A stretch of DNA of 64,000 nucleotides, taken from NCBI RefSeq assembly GCF_001507435.1, contig NZ_LMWH01000004.1:1-64000 (forward strand). Direction: 5' to 3'. Below are positions 57,365 through 64,000 of this stretch, piece by piece. Position 1 is the stretch's first letter; every line of letters begins with the position of its first letter. Source of the DNA: Streptomyces sp. NRRL F-5122 (lineage in GTDB: Bacteria; Actinomycetota; Actinomycetes; Streptomycetales; Streptomycetaceae). The translations under genes and the position numbers were made by a program. The notes under the pieces were generated by a model. That model saw only the letters and a list, made by a program, of their open reading frames with translations, made no database searches and was not told the DNA's origin.

Positions 57365-58602
57365 GGCTGACGCCTCCCGCCCCGGGAGGTGTACAGGATG
57401 CCGCCGGCGGTCAGGGCGAGGAGACAGGCACCGACGATCCAAGCGACACGGAGGGGACCCTCGTCCTTGTCGGACTTCGCCGCGTGCTCGGAGCCGTGCG
57501 GCTCGGAGCCCTTGGCGTCGGGCACCGAGGCGGGGGCCGGTCCGGTCGCGTCCATGAGCCGGACCAGGTCCTGGCCGCCGAAGTGGCGCGGGTCGGAGCC
57601 CTCCGCGTTCGCGGCGAGGATCAGCTGGGCGTACGCGGCCGGTCCGCTCTGCTTCGCCCACTGCTCGTAGTGGGTCTCCAGCCAGCGCAGTGAATCGGCG
57701 GCCTGGTCGCCCTGGCCGACGGTGGCGAGCGCGACGACCGCGTCCGCCGTGTTGCCGTAGTCGGGTTGCGGCTTGGCGCCGGGCAGCTCCTGGGTGAGGT
57801 GCTTGTCCTTGGCCAGGGCCGTGCGGAGGTAGGCGGCGCCGTTGTGTGCGGCCTGTCCAGGATCGTCGGCGTTCCCGCAGGCCGGCGGGGCGGCGTCCGG
57901 CTTGGCGTCGTCCCCGGCCAGCCCCTTGCCGAGCGCGCCGAGCACCGCTGCCGCCGTCGCGTCCGCGTTGGCCGTCAACATGCCCTTCTTGTCCGGCTGG
58001 TAGGCGAAGGCACCCGCCCCGTCGCCGTCACAGGGCAGTGCGAGCTTCAACAGCGCGTCGTAAGGAGACCTGCCCCCCTTGCGGACGTCCTGCGGGTCCC
58101 CGCCCGCGGCGGCGAGGGCGCCGATGACCACGGACGTGGAGTTCGCGTCGCTGGCACCGCCCGGCGTGTACCCCCAGCCGCCGTCCGCGTTCTGCACGGA
58201 CTTCAGCCAGGTGACCGCCTTGCCGGTGGCGGCGTCGTGGCCGCCGAGTGCGGCGAGCACCTGGACGGCGGCGGCCGTGCTGTTGGTGTCGACCATGAGT
58301 TCGGCGTCGCAGGGCTCGGCTGTGTCGGCGCGGAAGGCCGCGAACGAGCCGTTCGCGCACTGCTGTCCGGTCAGCCAGTCCACCGCCGCGAGCGCGGGCT
58401 TGACGCCCACGGTGTCCTGGGCGAGGAGGGTCAGCGACTGGCGCCAGACGCCGTCGTACGTCGGGTCCGTGCGGCCGTACAGACCGTCGGGTATCACCGG
58501 GGACGGCGACGCGGACGGGGACGGTCCGGCGGCGACGGCGGGCGTGGCCGTGCCGATCACGGCGACCGCTGCCAGAGCGGCGGCGCTGCGGCGGAGGTTC
58601 AT
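57361..58602 (-). CDS. Exported toroid-repeat protein (prenyltransferase/intrinsic-factor-like), probable B12 binder
   Basis: 413 residues from ATG 58602 behind GGGAG. A signal peptide (RRSAAALAAVAVIGTATPAV) and a Ser/Pro spacer precede helical repeats with the squalene-oxidase/prenyltransferase pattern: AAVDWLTGQQCANGSFAAFR, TWLKSVQNADGGWGYTPGG and DSLRWLETHYEQWAKQ. The alpha6/alpha6 toroid is the same fold as the N-domain of transcobalamin and intrinsic factor. A C-terminal helix (VAWIVGACLLALTAGGILYT) anchors it outside. As the first gene of an operon behind a cobalamin riboswitch, it likely binds cobalamin and hands it to the ECF unit; the binding is inference. Confidence 0.75.
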   Translation of the reverse strand: MNLRRSAAALAAVAVIGTATPAVAAGPSPSASPSPVIPDGLYGRTDPTYDGVWRQSLTLLAQDTVGVKPALAAVDWLTGQQCANGSFAAFRADTAEPCDAELMVDTNSTAAAVQVLAALGGHDAATGKAVTWLKSVQNADGGWGYTPGGASDANSTSVVIGALAAAGGDPQDVRKGGRSPYDALLKLALPCDGDGAGAFAYQPDKKGMLTANADATAAAVLGALGKGLAGDDAKPDAAPPACGNADDPGQAAHNGAAYLRTALAKDKHLTQELPGAKPQPDYGNTADAVVALATVGQGDQAADSLRWLETHYEQWAKQSGPAAYAQLILAANAEGSDPRHFGGQDLVRLMDATGPAPASVPDAKGSEPHGSEHAAKSDKDEGPLRVAWIVGACLLALTAGGILYTSRGGRRQP

Positions 58603-58639
58603 GTGCCTCTCCCTGCGGGGAGCCGGGCAGCACGGAACA

Positions 58640-58835
58640 CTCCGGGCGGCTCGGCTCCGTAGACCTCGACGGTGCCGCACATCGGCGGGCCGCCGGTGTG
58701 CGTGAGCCGGTCACGAACCGTGCGGGGCGATCCGGCTCGCCACGTGTGTGGCTCACGGTTGCGGGTCAGCGCCGGAATTCCACCGGCTTCCCCCCGTACG
58801 GGTGCGAGAACGACCCGGCTACTGTACCCGCCGGT
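58640..58835 (-). ncRNA. Cobalamin (B12) riboswitch
   Basis: On the minus strand the aptamer core reads GGAAGCCGGTGGAATTCCGG (58791 down to 58772), directly followed by CGCTGACCCGCAACCGTGA (58771 down to 58753), the conserved B12-box region of AdoCbl riboswitches. Further G/C-rich pairing segments, including GCGAGCCGGA, lie between it and the ATG at 58602, about 150 bp away. TACAGT (58826-58821) just before it is a possible -10. Cobalamin binding shuts off such operons, so the downstream uptake genes are expressed when B12 is scarce. Confidence 0.9.
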
Positions 58836-58912
58836 AGGAGGGGAGCCGAGGGCCCCCTGCGAGGGCAGCGGGCGTCGGGACCGTGCGTGCCGGCCTCGGA
58901 CAGGGCCCGTTC

Positions 58913-59590
58913 ATGCAGACGGGGAGACTGCTCGGCTCCGGGCGCACGGCGGACGTGTACGAGATCGACGGCGCATGGGTGCTGCGGCGCTACCGGGACG
59001 GCTGGTGCGACGCGGCGGCCGAGGCCGCGGTGATGGACCACGCCCGTGGCCACGGTTGCCCCGCGCCCGGCGTACGGACGGCGACCCGCGGCGACCTCGA
59101 GATGGAGAGACTGTCCGGGCCCACGATGCCGGAGGCGATGCTCCAGGGGCGCCTCGGCCCGCAGGAGGCCGGGGAGTTGCCGGCCAGGCTGCTGCGCGAG
59201 CTGCACGCGCTGCCCGCCCGTGACTCGTCGGACCCGGCCGTCCGCGTCCTCCACCTCGACCTGCACCCACTGGACGTGATCATGACTGCCGAAGGCCCGA
59301 AGGTCATCGACTGGGCGACCGCCGAGGAGGGCGCCCCGGGGCTCGACCGGGGCATGTCCGCGGTGATCCTCGCGCAGGTGGCCGTGGTCGGCGAACCCCG
59401 GGTGGACGGCGTGCGCGCGTTGCCGGCCGCGATGCCGGCGGGGCAGCGGGGCACCTCGGCCCTGACCGAGGAGTGCCTGACGCAGGCCCTGCGCCGCCGG
59501 GAGGAGAACCCGACCATGAGCGAGCGCGAGGACGAACTTCTCGGTGAGGCCGAGGCGTTGATCCGACGCACGACCTCGCGGACCGCCTAG
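58913..59590 (+). CDS. Aminoglycoside-phosphotransferase-like (APH) kinase, altered Brenner motif
   Basis: 225 residues from ATG 58913; GTG 58883 is possible. The kinase-like fold is short: LLGSGRTADVYEIDGAWVLR (nucleotide loop and Lys-strand, with Arg-Arg near the Lys place), VLHLDLHPLDVIMTAEGPK (catalytic HxDxxxxN, here ending in Asp: HLDLHPLD) and VIDWATAEEGAPGLDR, the metal-binding Asp. The change at the Asn position may lower activity. The target could be a small molecule; resistance is not implied. The stop shares four bases with the convergent SnoaL gene. Confidence 0.75.
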   Translation: MQTGRLLGSGRTADVYEIDGAWVLRRYRDGWCDAAAEAAVMDHARGHGCPAPGVRTATRGDLEMERLSGPTMPEAMLQGRLGPQEAGELPARLLRELHALPARDSSDPAVRVLHLDLHPLDVIMTAEGPKVIDWATAEEGAPGLDRGMSAVILAQVAVVGEPRVDGVRALPAAMPAGQRGTSALTEECLTQALRRREENPTMSEREDELLGEAEALIRRTTSRTA

Positions 59591-60033
59591 CGGGGGAGCC
59601 GGCGCGTCGGGCCGCCGAAGGGCAGGAACAGGGTGCGGGAGGTGAGCAGCCAGATGCCCTCCGCCCTGGCGAAGGTGTCCTGGTAGTGGCCCACTTGGGT
59701 CGGGTGACCCGCCGGGACCATGCCGCCCTCGTACCCGTCGACGCGGTACGTCGTGAAGTACGACGTGGCGGCGGCCGCGTCCGGGGACGTCACCGTGACG
59801 AGGACGTTGGACATCAGGCGGCGTGAGAGCCGGTCGGCGGGACGCCCGCCGAAGTAGCGGCGCAGCGCGTCCCGGCCCCGCACGGTCCTGTCGCCCGCCG
59901 GCCACCGCCAGATGCCGTCCTCCGTGAACAGCTCGGCCACGGAGGCGGGTTCGCCGAGGTCGAGCCGGTGGACGAAGTCGAGGACGAGGCGCTCGCAAGC
60001 GCGTTCGGCGAGGAGTAGCTCCCAGGGATCCAT
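59587..60033 (-). CDS. SnoaL/NTF2-like polyketide-cyclase-fold protein
   Basis: 148 residues from ATG 60033; the ribosome site is weak. The cone-shaped NTF2/SnoaL fold is seen in ERLVLDFVHRLDLGEPASVA, LFTEDGIWRWPAGDRTVRGR and GHYQDTFARAEGIWLLTSRT. Family members are isomerases, cyclases or hydratases such as ketosteroid isomerase or the bile-acid 7alpha-dehydratase BaiE. In this sterol setting a steroid isomerase or dehydratase is plausible. It follows the metallo-hydrolase gene by 41 bp on the same strand, so they are probably one operon under KstR-type control. Confidence 0.75.
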   Translation of the reverse strand: MDPWELLLAERACERLVLDFVHRLDLGEPASVAELFTEDGIWRWPAGDRTVRGRDALRRYFGGRPADRLSRRLMSNVLVTVTSPDAAAATSYFTTYRVDGYEGGMVPAGHPTQVGHYQDTFARAEGIWLLTSRTLFLPFGGPTRRLPR

Positions 60034-60074
60034 ACGGCTTGGTATCAGCGGCGGGACATGGGGTGCGAGTGCTT

Positions 60075-61103
60075 TCACACCGCCACGTACGTCACCGGAT
60101 CGCTCGCCGTCACCGCCTCCGCACGGCCCGTCTTCACCAGCCGGCGCAAGTGCGCCTCGGCCTCGGAGACCGCGATGTGCCGTGAACCGTAGGGGATCTC
60201 CTCCCAGGGGCGGTTCCACTCCATGCGCTCGGCGAGCTGCCAGGGGGTCAGCGGGGTGCCGAGGAGCGCGAGGAGGTCGCCCAGCCGCTCCTCGTGGTGG
60301 GCCAGCAACTCCCCGACGCGGGCGGGCGCGTCCGGGAAGGTGTGCTGGTGGGCCGGGAGCACCTCGGCGGGTGCGAGGCGGCCGATGCGTTCGAGGGAGT
60401 CGAAGTAGTCGCCGAGGGGGTCGGTCAATGTGGCGTCGTCCGGGTCCTCGTAGAGGCCGATGTGCGGGGTGATCTCCGGAAGCAGATGGTCTCCGGAGAA
60501 CAGGCGGCCGTGGCCGGGCAGCCCTGCGGGATGCTCCTCCTCCAGGTGCAGGCACACATGACCGGGTGTGTGTCCCGGGGTCCAGATCGCGCGCAGCCGG
60601 CGGCCGGGGAGGTCGAGGAGGTCGCCGGGGACGATCTCGCGGTCGGGGAGCGCGGGGGAGAAGCCGGGCAGGCTGCCGCGGGCTCGCGCGGCGCGCAGAG
60701 GTGCCAGATGCTCCTCGGGGGCGCCGGCCGCCGCCAGCTTGGCCTCCATATAGACGAACCAGCGCTCGGGGCGGGTGTCGCGGGTCCTGTGGACGATCGC
60801 GGAGTCCGCCGCGTGCATCGCGATCCACGCCCCCGACGCCTCGCGGACCCGCCCGCACAGACCGTGGTGGTCGGGGTGGTGATGGGTGACCACCACTCCC
60901 GTGACCTCCGTGATCGGAGTGCCGCAGGCCGTCAGCCCTTCGACGAGGGCGTCCCAGGAGTCCGGATCGTCCCAGCCCGTGTCGACCAGGACCGGACCGC
61001 GGTCGGTGTCGACGACGTACACCAGCGTGTGGCCGAGGGGGTTGTCAGGGATCGGGACCCTGATCGACCGTACGCCCCCGCCGTGATCGGCCGTCCGAGC
61101 CAT
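60075..61103 (-). CDS. MBL-fold metallo-hydrolase
   Basis: 342 residues from ATG 61103 behind GGGGAA. The zinc motif is complete: VVVTHHHPDHHGLCGRVREA (HxHxDH), then IWTPGHTPGHVCLHL and LFSGDHLLPEITPHIGLYED, with His in VLPAHQHTFPDAPARV. The glyoxalase-II/lactonase-like fold hydrolyses thioesters or esters; in the sterol context a thioesterase is conceivable. A KstR-like box is 36 bp upstream of the start. It leads a two-gene unit with the SnoaL-like protein. Confidence 0.85.
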   Translation of the reverse strand: MARTADHGGGVRSIRVPIPDNPLGHTLVYVVDTDRGPVLVDTGWDDPDSWDALVEGLTACGTPITEVTGVVVTHHHPDHHGLCGRVREASGAWIAMHAADSAIVHRTRDTRPERWFVYMEAKLAAAGAPEEHLAPLRAARARGSLPGFSPALPDREIVPGDLLDLPGRRLRAIWTPGHTPGHVCLHLEEEHPAGLPGHGRLFSGDHLLPEITPHIGLYEDPDDATLTDPLGDYFDSLERIGRLAPAEVLPAHQHTFPDAPARVGELLAHHEERLGDLLALLGTPLTPWQLAERMEWNRPWEEIPYGSRHIAVSEAEAHLRRLVKTGRAEAVTASDPVTYVAV

Positions 61104-61138
61104 GGATTCCCCAATCGCCGCCTTCCGGCCACTATAAC

Positions 61139-61152
61139 TAGAACACGTTTCG
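61139..61152. promoter_or_regulatory. KstR-like box between the metallo-hydrolase and aldehyde dehydrogenase genes
   Basis: TAGAACACGTTTCG matches TnnAACnnGTTnnA at every fixed base but the last (G for A). It is 36 bp upstream of the metallo-hydrolase start and 121 bp from the divergent dehydrogenase start, in a 169-bp divergent promoter region. One site could serve both genes. Confidence 0.65.
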
Positions 61153-61272
61153 AAGGTAGCCCCGGTCACCTTCCGGGCCCGGTGTCCCGCCCGTGGACTA
61201 CGCCGACCGGAACCGGTATCAGTTCGATATCTGATGCGTCGTCAGAAGATGTTCCCAGGGAGGCAGTCGGCC

Positions 61273-62732
61273 ATGACCGAGCTCGTGGAACACGGACAGC
61301 TGTTCATCGGCGGGGAGTTGACCGATCCCCTGGGCGAGGACGTCATCGAGGTGGTCTCGCCGCACACCGAGGAGGTCATCGGGCGCGTACCGCACGCCTC
61401 GCGGGAGGACGTGGACCGGGCCGTCGCAGCCGCCCGCCGGGCCTTCGACGAGGGGCCCTGGCCGCGGATGACGCTCGACGAGCGATCGCGGCCGTGTCCA
61501 GGATCAAGGACGCGATTGCCGTACGGCACGAGGAGATCGCCCGGGTCATCTCCTGCGAGAACGGCTCCCCGTACTCGTGGAGCGTCCTCGCCCAGGCGCT
61601 CGGCGCGATGATGGTGTGGGACGCGGCGATCACGGTCGCACGGGACTTCACCCACGAGGAGCGGCGCGACGGTGTCCTCGGGAAGATCCTTGTGCGCCGC
61701 GAGCCGGCCGGGGTCGTGGCGGCCGTGGTGCCCTGGAACGTTCCGCAGTTCGTGGCCGCCGCCAAGCTCGCGCCCGCCCTGCTGGCCGGGTGCACCGCCG
61801 TCCTCAAGCCGTCGCCCGAGTCGCCGCTGGACGCGTACATCCTCGGTGGGATCGCGCGCGAGGCCGGGCTGCCCGAGGGTGTGCTGTCGATCCTGCCCGC
61901 GGACCGCGAGGTCAGCGAATACCTCGTCGGGCACCCCGGCATCGACAAGGTGTCCTTCACCGGGTCGGTCGCGGCCGGCAAGCGGGTGATGGAGGTCGCC
62001 TCGCGCCATCTCACCCGGGTGACCTTGGAGCTCGGCGGGAAGTCGGCGGCCGTGGTGCTGCCGGACGCGGACCTCTCCACGACGGTGGCCGGGATCGTCC
62101 CGGCCGCCTGGATGAACAACGGGCAGGCCTGTGTGGCGCAGACCCGCATCCTGGTGCCGCGCTCACGCTACGACGAGTTCGCCGAGGCCCTCGCGGCCGC
62201 GGCGGGGGCGCTCGTGGTGGGCGATCCGCTGGACCCGGCGACCCAGGTCGGTCCGCTGGTGGCCGCCCGCCAGCAGCGGCGCAACCTCGACTACATCGGG
62301 ATCGGCCAGGAGGAGGGTGCCAAGGTGCTCACCGGCGGCGGGCGCCCCGCGGGCCTCACCCGCGGCTGGTACGTGGAGCCGACCCTGTTCGGCGACGTCG
62401 ACAACTCCATGCGGATCGCCCGCGAGGAGATCTTCGGGCCGGTCGTCTGCCTGCTCCCGTACGGCGACGAGGGCGAGGCCGTGAAGATCGCGAACGACTC
62501 CGACTACGGCCTGAGCGGCAGCGTCTGGACGGCGGACGTCGAGCGCGGTATCGACGTCGCCCGGCAGGTGCGTACCGGCACGTACTCGGTGAACACCTTC
62601 AGTCTCGACATGCTGGGTCCCTTCGGCGGCTACAAGAACTCGGGTCTTGGGCGGGAGTTCGGGCCCGAGGGGTACGGCGAGTTCCTGGAGCACAAGATGA
62701 TCCATCTGCCGGCCGGGTACGGGGAGGCGTAG
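61273..62732 (+). pseudogene. Aldehyde dehydrogenase with one-base frameshift
   Basis: ATG 61273 follows GGGAGG. The frame reads LFIGGELTDPLGEDVIEVVS...MTLDER to about residue 70, then needs one added base after 61484 to go on as IAAVSRIKDAIAVRHEEIAR. From there the frame is open to 62732 with an intact core: AVVPWNVPQFVAAAKLAPAL, VSFTGSVAAGKRVM, catalytic Glu in LELGGKSAAVVL, catalytic Cys in NNGQACVAQTRILV and EEIFGPVVCLLPYG. The total would be ~486 residues, normal for NAD+-dependent ALDH. The rest being unspoiled suggests a recent mutation or a sequencing error. In the sterol context it could oxidise a side-chain aldehyde. The ferredoxin gene follows by 3 bp. Confidence 0.85.
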
Positions 62733-62735
62733 CGC

Positions 62736-62969
62736 ATGGGAGACCTCTGGCACATCGAGGTGGACCGCTCGGTCTGCATCGGGTCCGCACAGTGCGTCCA
62801 CCGCGCGGCCGACGCCTTCCGCCTCGACGGTGCACGGCAGTCCCACCCCGTGGATCCGGACGCCGACGCGGGCGAGCAGATCCTGGACGCGGCGGAGAAC
62901 TGCCCGGTGGAGGCGATCGTGATCACCCTGGTGGAGAGCGGGGAGCCGGTGTTCCCGCCGGAGGACTGA
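62736..62969 (+). CDS. Ferredoxin (3Fe-4S type), P450-partner-like
   Basis: 77 residues from ATG 62736, three bases after the dehydrogenase stop, so co-transcribed. WHIEVDRSVCIGSAQCVHRA is the start of actinobacterial P450 ferredoxins, and AAENCPVEAIVITL gives the third Cys. Three cluster cysteines (C-x5-C ... CP) fit a [3Fe-4S] cluster. Such ferredoxins feed electrons to P450s. The only P450 in this cluster family is CYP125 at 47.9-49.2 kb, so a pairing is plausible but untested. Confidence 0.85.
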   Translation: MGDLWHIEVDRSVCIGSAQCVHRAADAFRLDGARQSHPVDPDADAGEQILDAAENCPVEAIVITLVESGEPVFPPED

Positions 62970-62976
62970 GTGATCA

Positions 62977-62992
62977 CCGGACGGTAGTCCGG
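62977..62992 (+). terminator. 6-bp hairpin after the ferredoxin gene
   Basis: CCGGAC-GGTA-GTCCGG begins 8 bp after the ferredoxin stop and is followed by the AT-rich run GAAAAATATT. It is short but well placed to end the aldehyde dehydrogenase-ferredoxin transcript. Confidence 0.5.
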
Positions 62993-63037
62993 ATTACCCG
63001 AAAAATATTGATTAGGGGGTTCCGTCAGGAGATGCCG

Positions 63038-63106
63038 GTGTTAAGCTTAAAAGTGCCTACGAGGCGAGCGAGGAAACTCGACCGGAAGCTGCCGACTTTG
63101 GCGTGA
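63038..63106 (+). CDS. Possible 22-residue basic peptide ORF
   Basis: GTG 63038 lies six bases after AGGAG (63027-63031). The in-frame ATG 63032 touches the AGGAG and would have no spacing. The peptide LSLKVPTRRARKLDRKLPTLA carries seven Lys/Arg and one acidic residue. An unusually AT-rich block (GAAAAATATTGATTAG) lies 20-35 bp upstream and may be its promoter. No gene follows on this strand within the window, so it is not a leader for anything visible. It may be a small regulatory or antimicrobial-like peptide, or chance. Confidence 0.35.
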   Translation: MLSLKVPTRRARKLDRKLPTLA

Positions 63107-63124
63107 GGTTTCGATTTCCGCTGA

Positions 63125-63166
63125 GGCCGACATCGGTCGGCCGAGGGGCCGGAAGGTCGAAAGACC
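63125..63166 (+). other. Two consecutive hairpins
   Basis: GGCCGAC-ATCG-GTCGGCC (63125-63142) is a 7-bp stem, and GGTC-GAAA-GACC (63155-63166) is a 4-bp stem capped by a GNRA-type loop. They follow the small ORF by 19 bp and precede the convergent kstR gene's 3' end. They may be a terminator for the small transcript or a structured RNA. Confidence 0.45.
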
Positions 63167-63243
63167 GGAAGGTCATCCAGACCCGTCTCGTAGGTTTTTC
63201 CGTGCCCGCGGACCGGATGGGTGGGGCCCTCCCGCCTCGGGGC

Positions 63244-63888
63244 CTAGTGCGGCTCACGAGGGCCGGTGAGGTCGATGAGCCGGCACACCGTCTCGATGTC
63301 GATCTTGACCTGGGCGATGGAGGCGCGGCCCGAGAGCCAGGTGATCAGAGCCGAGTGCCAGGTGTGTTCGATCACCCGGACCGCGGAGAGCTGTTCCGGA
63401 GTCGGGTCGTCCAGCCCCATCGCGTCCAGGATGATCGCCGTCGTCTGACGGGAGACCTGGTCCACCTCCGGGGAGACGCTGCGGTCCGCGAAGGTCAGTG
63501 CGCGCACCATGGCGTCGGCCAGATGGGGCTCGCGCTGCAGGGCGCGGAAGGCGCGCATCAGGGTCTCCGCCACCCGCTCGGAGGCCGTCTCCCCGGAAGG
63601 CGGCTTCTTGCGCAGGGTGCCGTGCATGTGCTCCAACTGGTCCTGCATGGTGGCGACGAGCAGATGCACCTTCGAGGGGAAGTAGCGGTAGAGCGTGCCC
63701 AGAGCGACCTGCGAGGACTCCGCGACCTCGCGCATCTGCACCGCGTCGAAACCGCCCCGGCTGGCCAGCTGTGCGCTCGCGTGCAGGATCCTGCGGCGGC
63801 GCGCCTCCTGCCGCTCGGTGAGCGGCGGTGAGGCCGGCTGGACCGCCGGTCGCGCGGTACTGGCTGGCACCTTGGCTTCCGCAGGCAT
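63244..63888 (-). CDS. kstR: KstR-type TetR repressor of sterol catabolism
   Basis: 214 residues from ATG 63888. After a disordered N-terminus the HTH reads ILHASAQLASRGGFDAVQMR, then SSQVALGTLYRYFPSKVHLL. This QMR...VALGTLYRYFPSKVHLLV block and the C-terminal ADRSVSPEVDQVSRQTTAI and WHSALITWLSGRASIAQVKI follow KstR of mycobacteria closely by memory. KstR represses cholesterol-degradation genes and is released by 3-oxo-cholestenoyl-CoA intermediates. KstR-like sites in this window lie at cyp125-fadA5 and at the metallo-hydrolase/ALDH pair. The few bases visible upstream show no KstR box. Confidence 0.85.
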   Translation of the reverse strand: MPAEAKVPASTARPAVQPASPPLTERQEARRRRILHASAQLASRGGFDAVQMREVAESSQVALGTLYRYFPSKVHLLVATMQDQLEHMHGTLRKKPPSGETASERVAETLMRAFRALQREPHLADAMVRALTFADRSVSPEVDQVSRQTTAIILDAMGLDDPTPEQLSAVRVIEHTWHSALITWLSGRASIAQVKIDIETVCRLIDLTGPREPH

Positions 63889-64000
63889 GGGTCCCGTTCC
63901 GTGACAGTCGGTGAGGGCGGGCGATCAGACAGCATGGCAGGGTGCCGGTCGTGGCGCGAATCACCCGGGCCACCACTCACAGCGGCGCTACCTGCCGGTA

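Overview
The window looks like chromosomal DNA of a Streptomyces or close relative. It has very high GC, frequent GTG and TTG starts behind GGAGG-type ribosome sites, twin-arginine and lipoprotein signals, a conservon (cvn) locus, an XRE/DUF397/ATPase trio and many one-component regulators. No rRNA, tRNA or CRISPR was recognised.

Layout. Positions 1-12.2 kb are a decayed accessory zone: the tail of an IS110-like transposase (1-75), a lipoprotein deacetylase, a nucleotidyltransferase, an aldo/keto reductase stub, a rearranged conservon (cvnA-B-C-D-E intact on the minus strand, 10.87 to 6.91 kb) and a broken TnpB gene. The conservon's P450 tail is duplicated, and an acyl-CoA-oxidase-like gene lies between the copies. 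From 12.2 to 28 kb there are small regulator/target units: MFS with TetR, a membrane protein with TetR behind two palindromic operators, AraC with an esterase, MarR with an isochorismatase-like hydrolase and LysR, a ketopantoate reductase, a metallo-hydrolase, DUF2277 and DedA. From 28.7 to 47.8 kb lie a large FAD/NAD protein, a PhoD-type phosphatase, a secreted HNH nuclease, a manganese (yybP-ykoY) riboswitch ahead of a GDT1 transporter, a HAD phosphatase, a peptidoglycan-binding membrane protein, an MFS exporter with a MarR-like tail, an FHA protein, an O-methyltransferase, an MHS transporter, a GT87-PAP2 fusion and a polytopic membrane protein.

The right third holds the most coherent biology. 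CYP125 and a FadA5-type thiolase are divergent at 47.9-50.6 kb. At 59.6-63.9 kb there are a SnoaL-like protein, a metallo-hydrolase, an aldehyde dehydrogenase with a one-base frameshift, a ferredoxin and a KstR-type repressor. Sites close to the known KstR motif TnnAACnnGTTnnA occur in both divergent promoter regions, so these genes look like a split sterol side-chain degradation regulon. Between the two parts lies a five-gene operon (58.6 to 53.1 kb) behind a cobalamin riboswitch: a toroid-repeat membrane-anchored protein, a second anchored exported protein, and EcfT, fused EcfA and S subunits. It is best read as a vitamin B12 capture and uptake system.

Unexplained structure includes a 22-codon basic ORF followed by two hairpins at 63.0-63.17 kb, a cluster of same-strand GTGAC repeats at 52.9-53.1 kb, and a peptidoglycan-binding protein with three DET(M/V)QL motifs in its cytoplasmic half. 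All calls are from reading the sequence and remembered family features; no database search was run.
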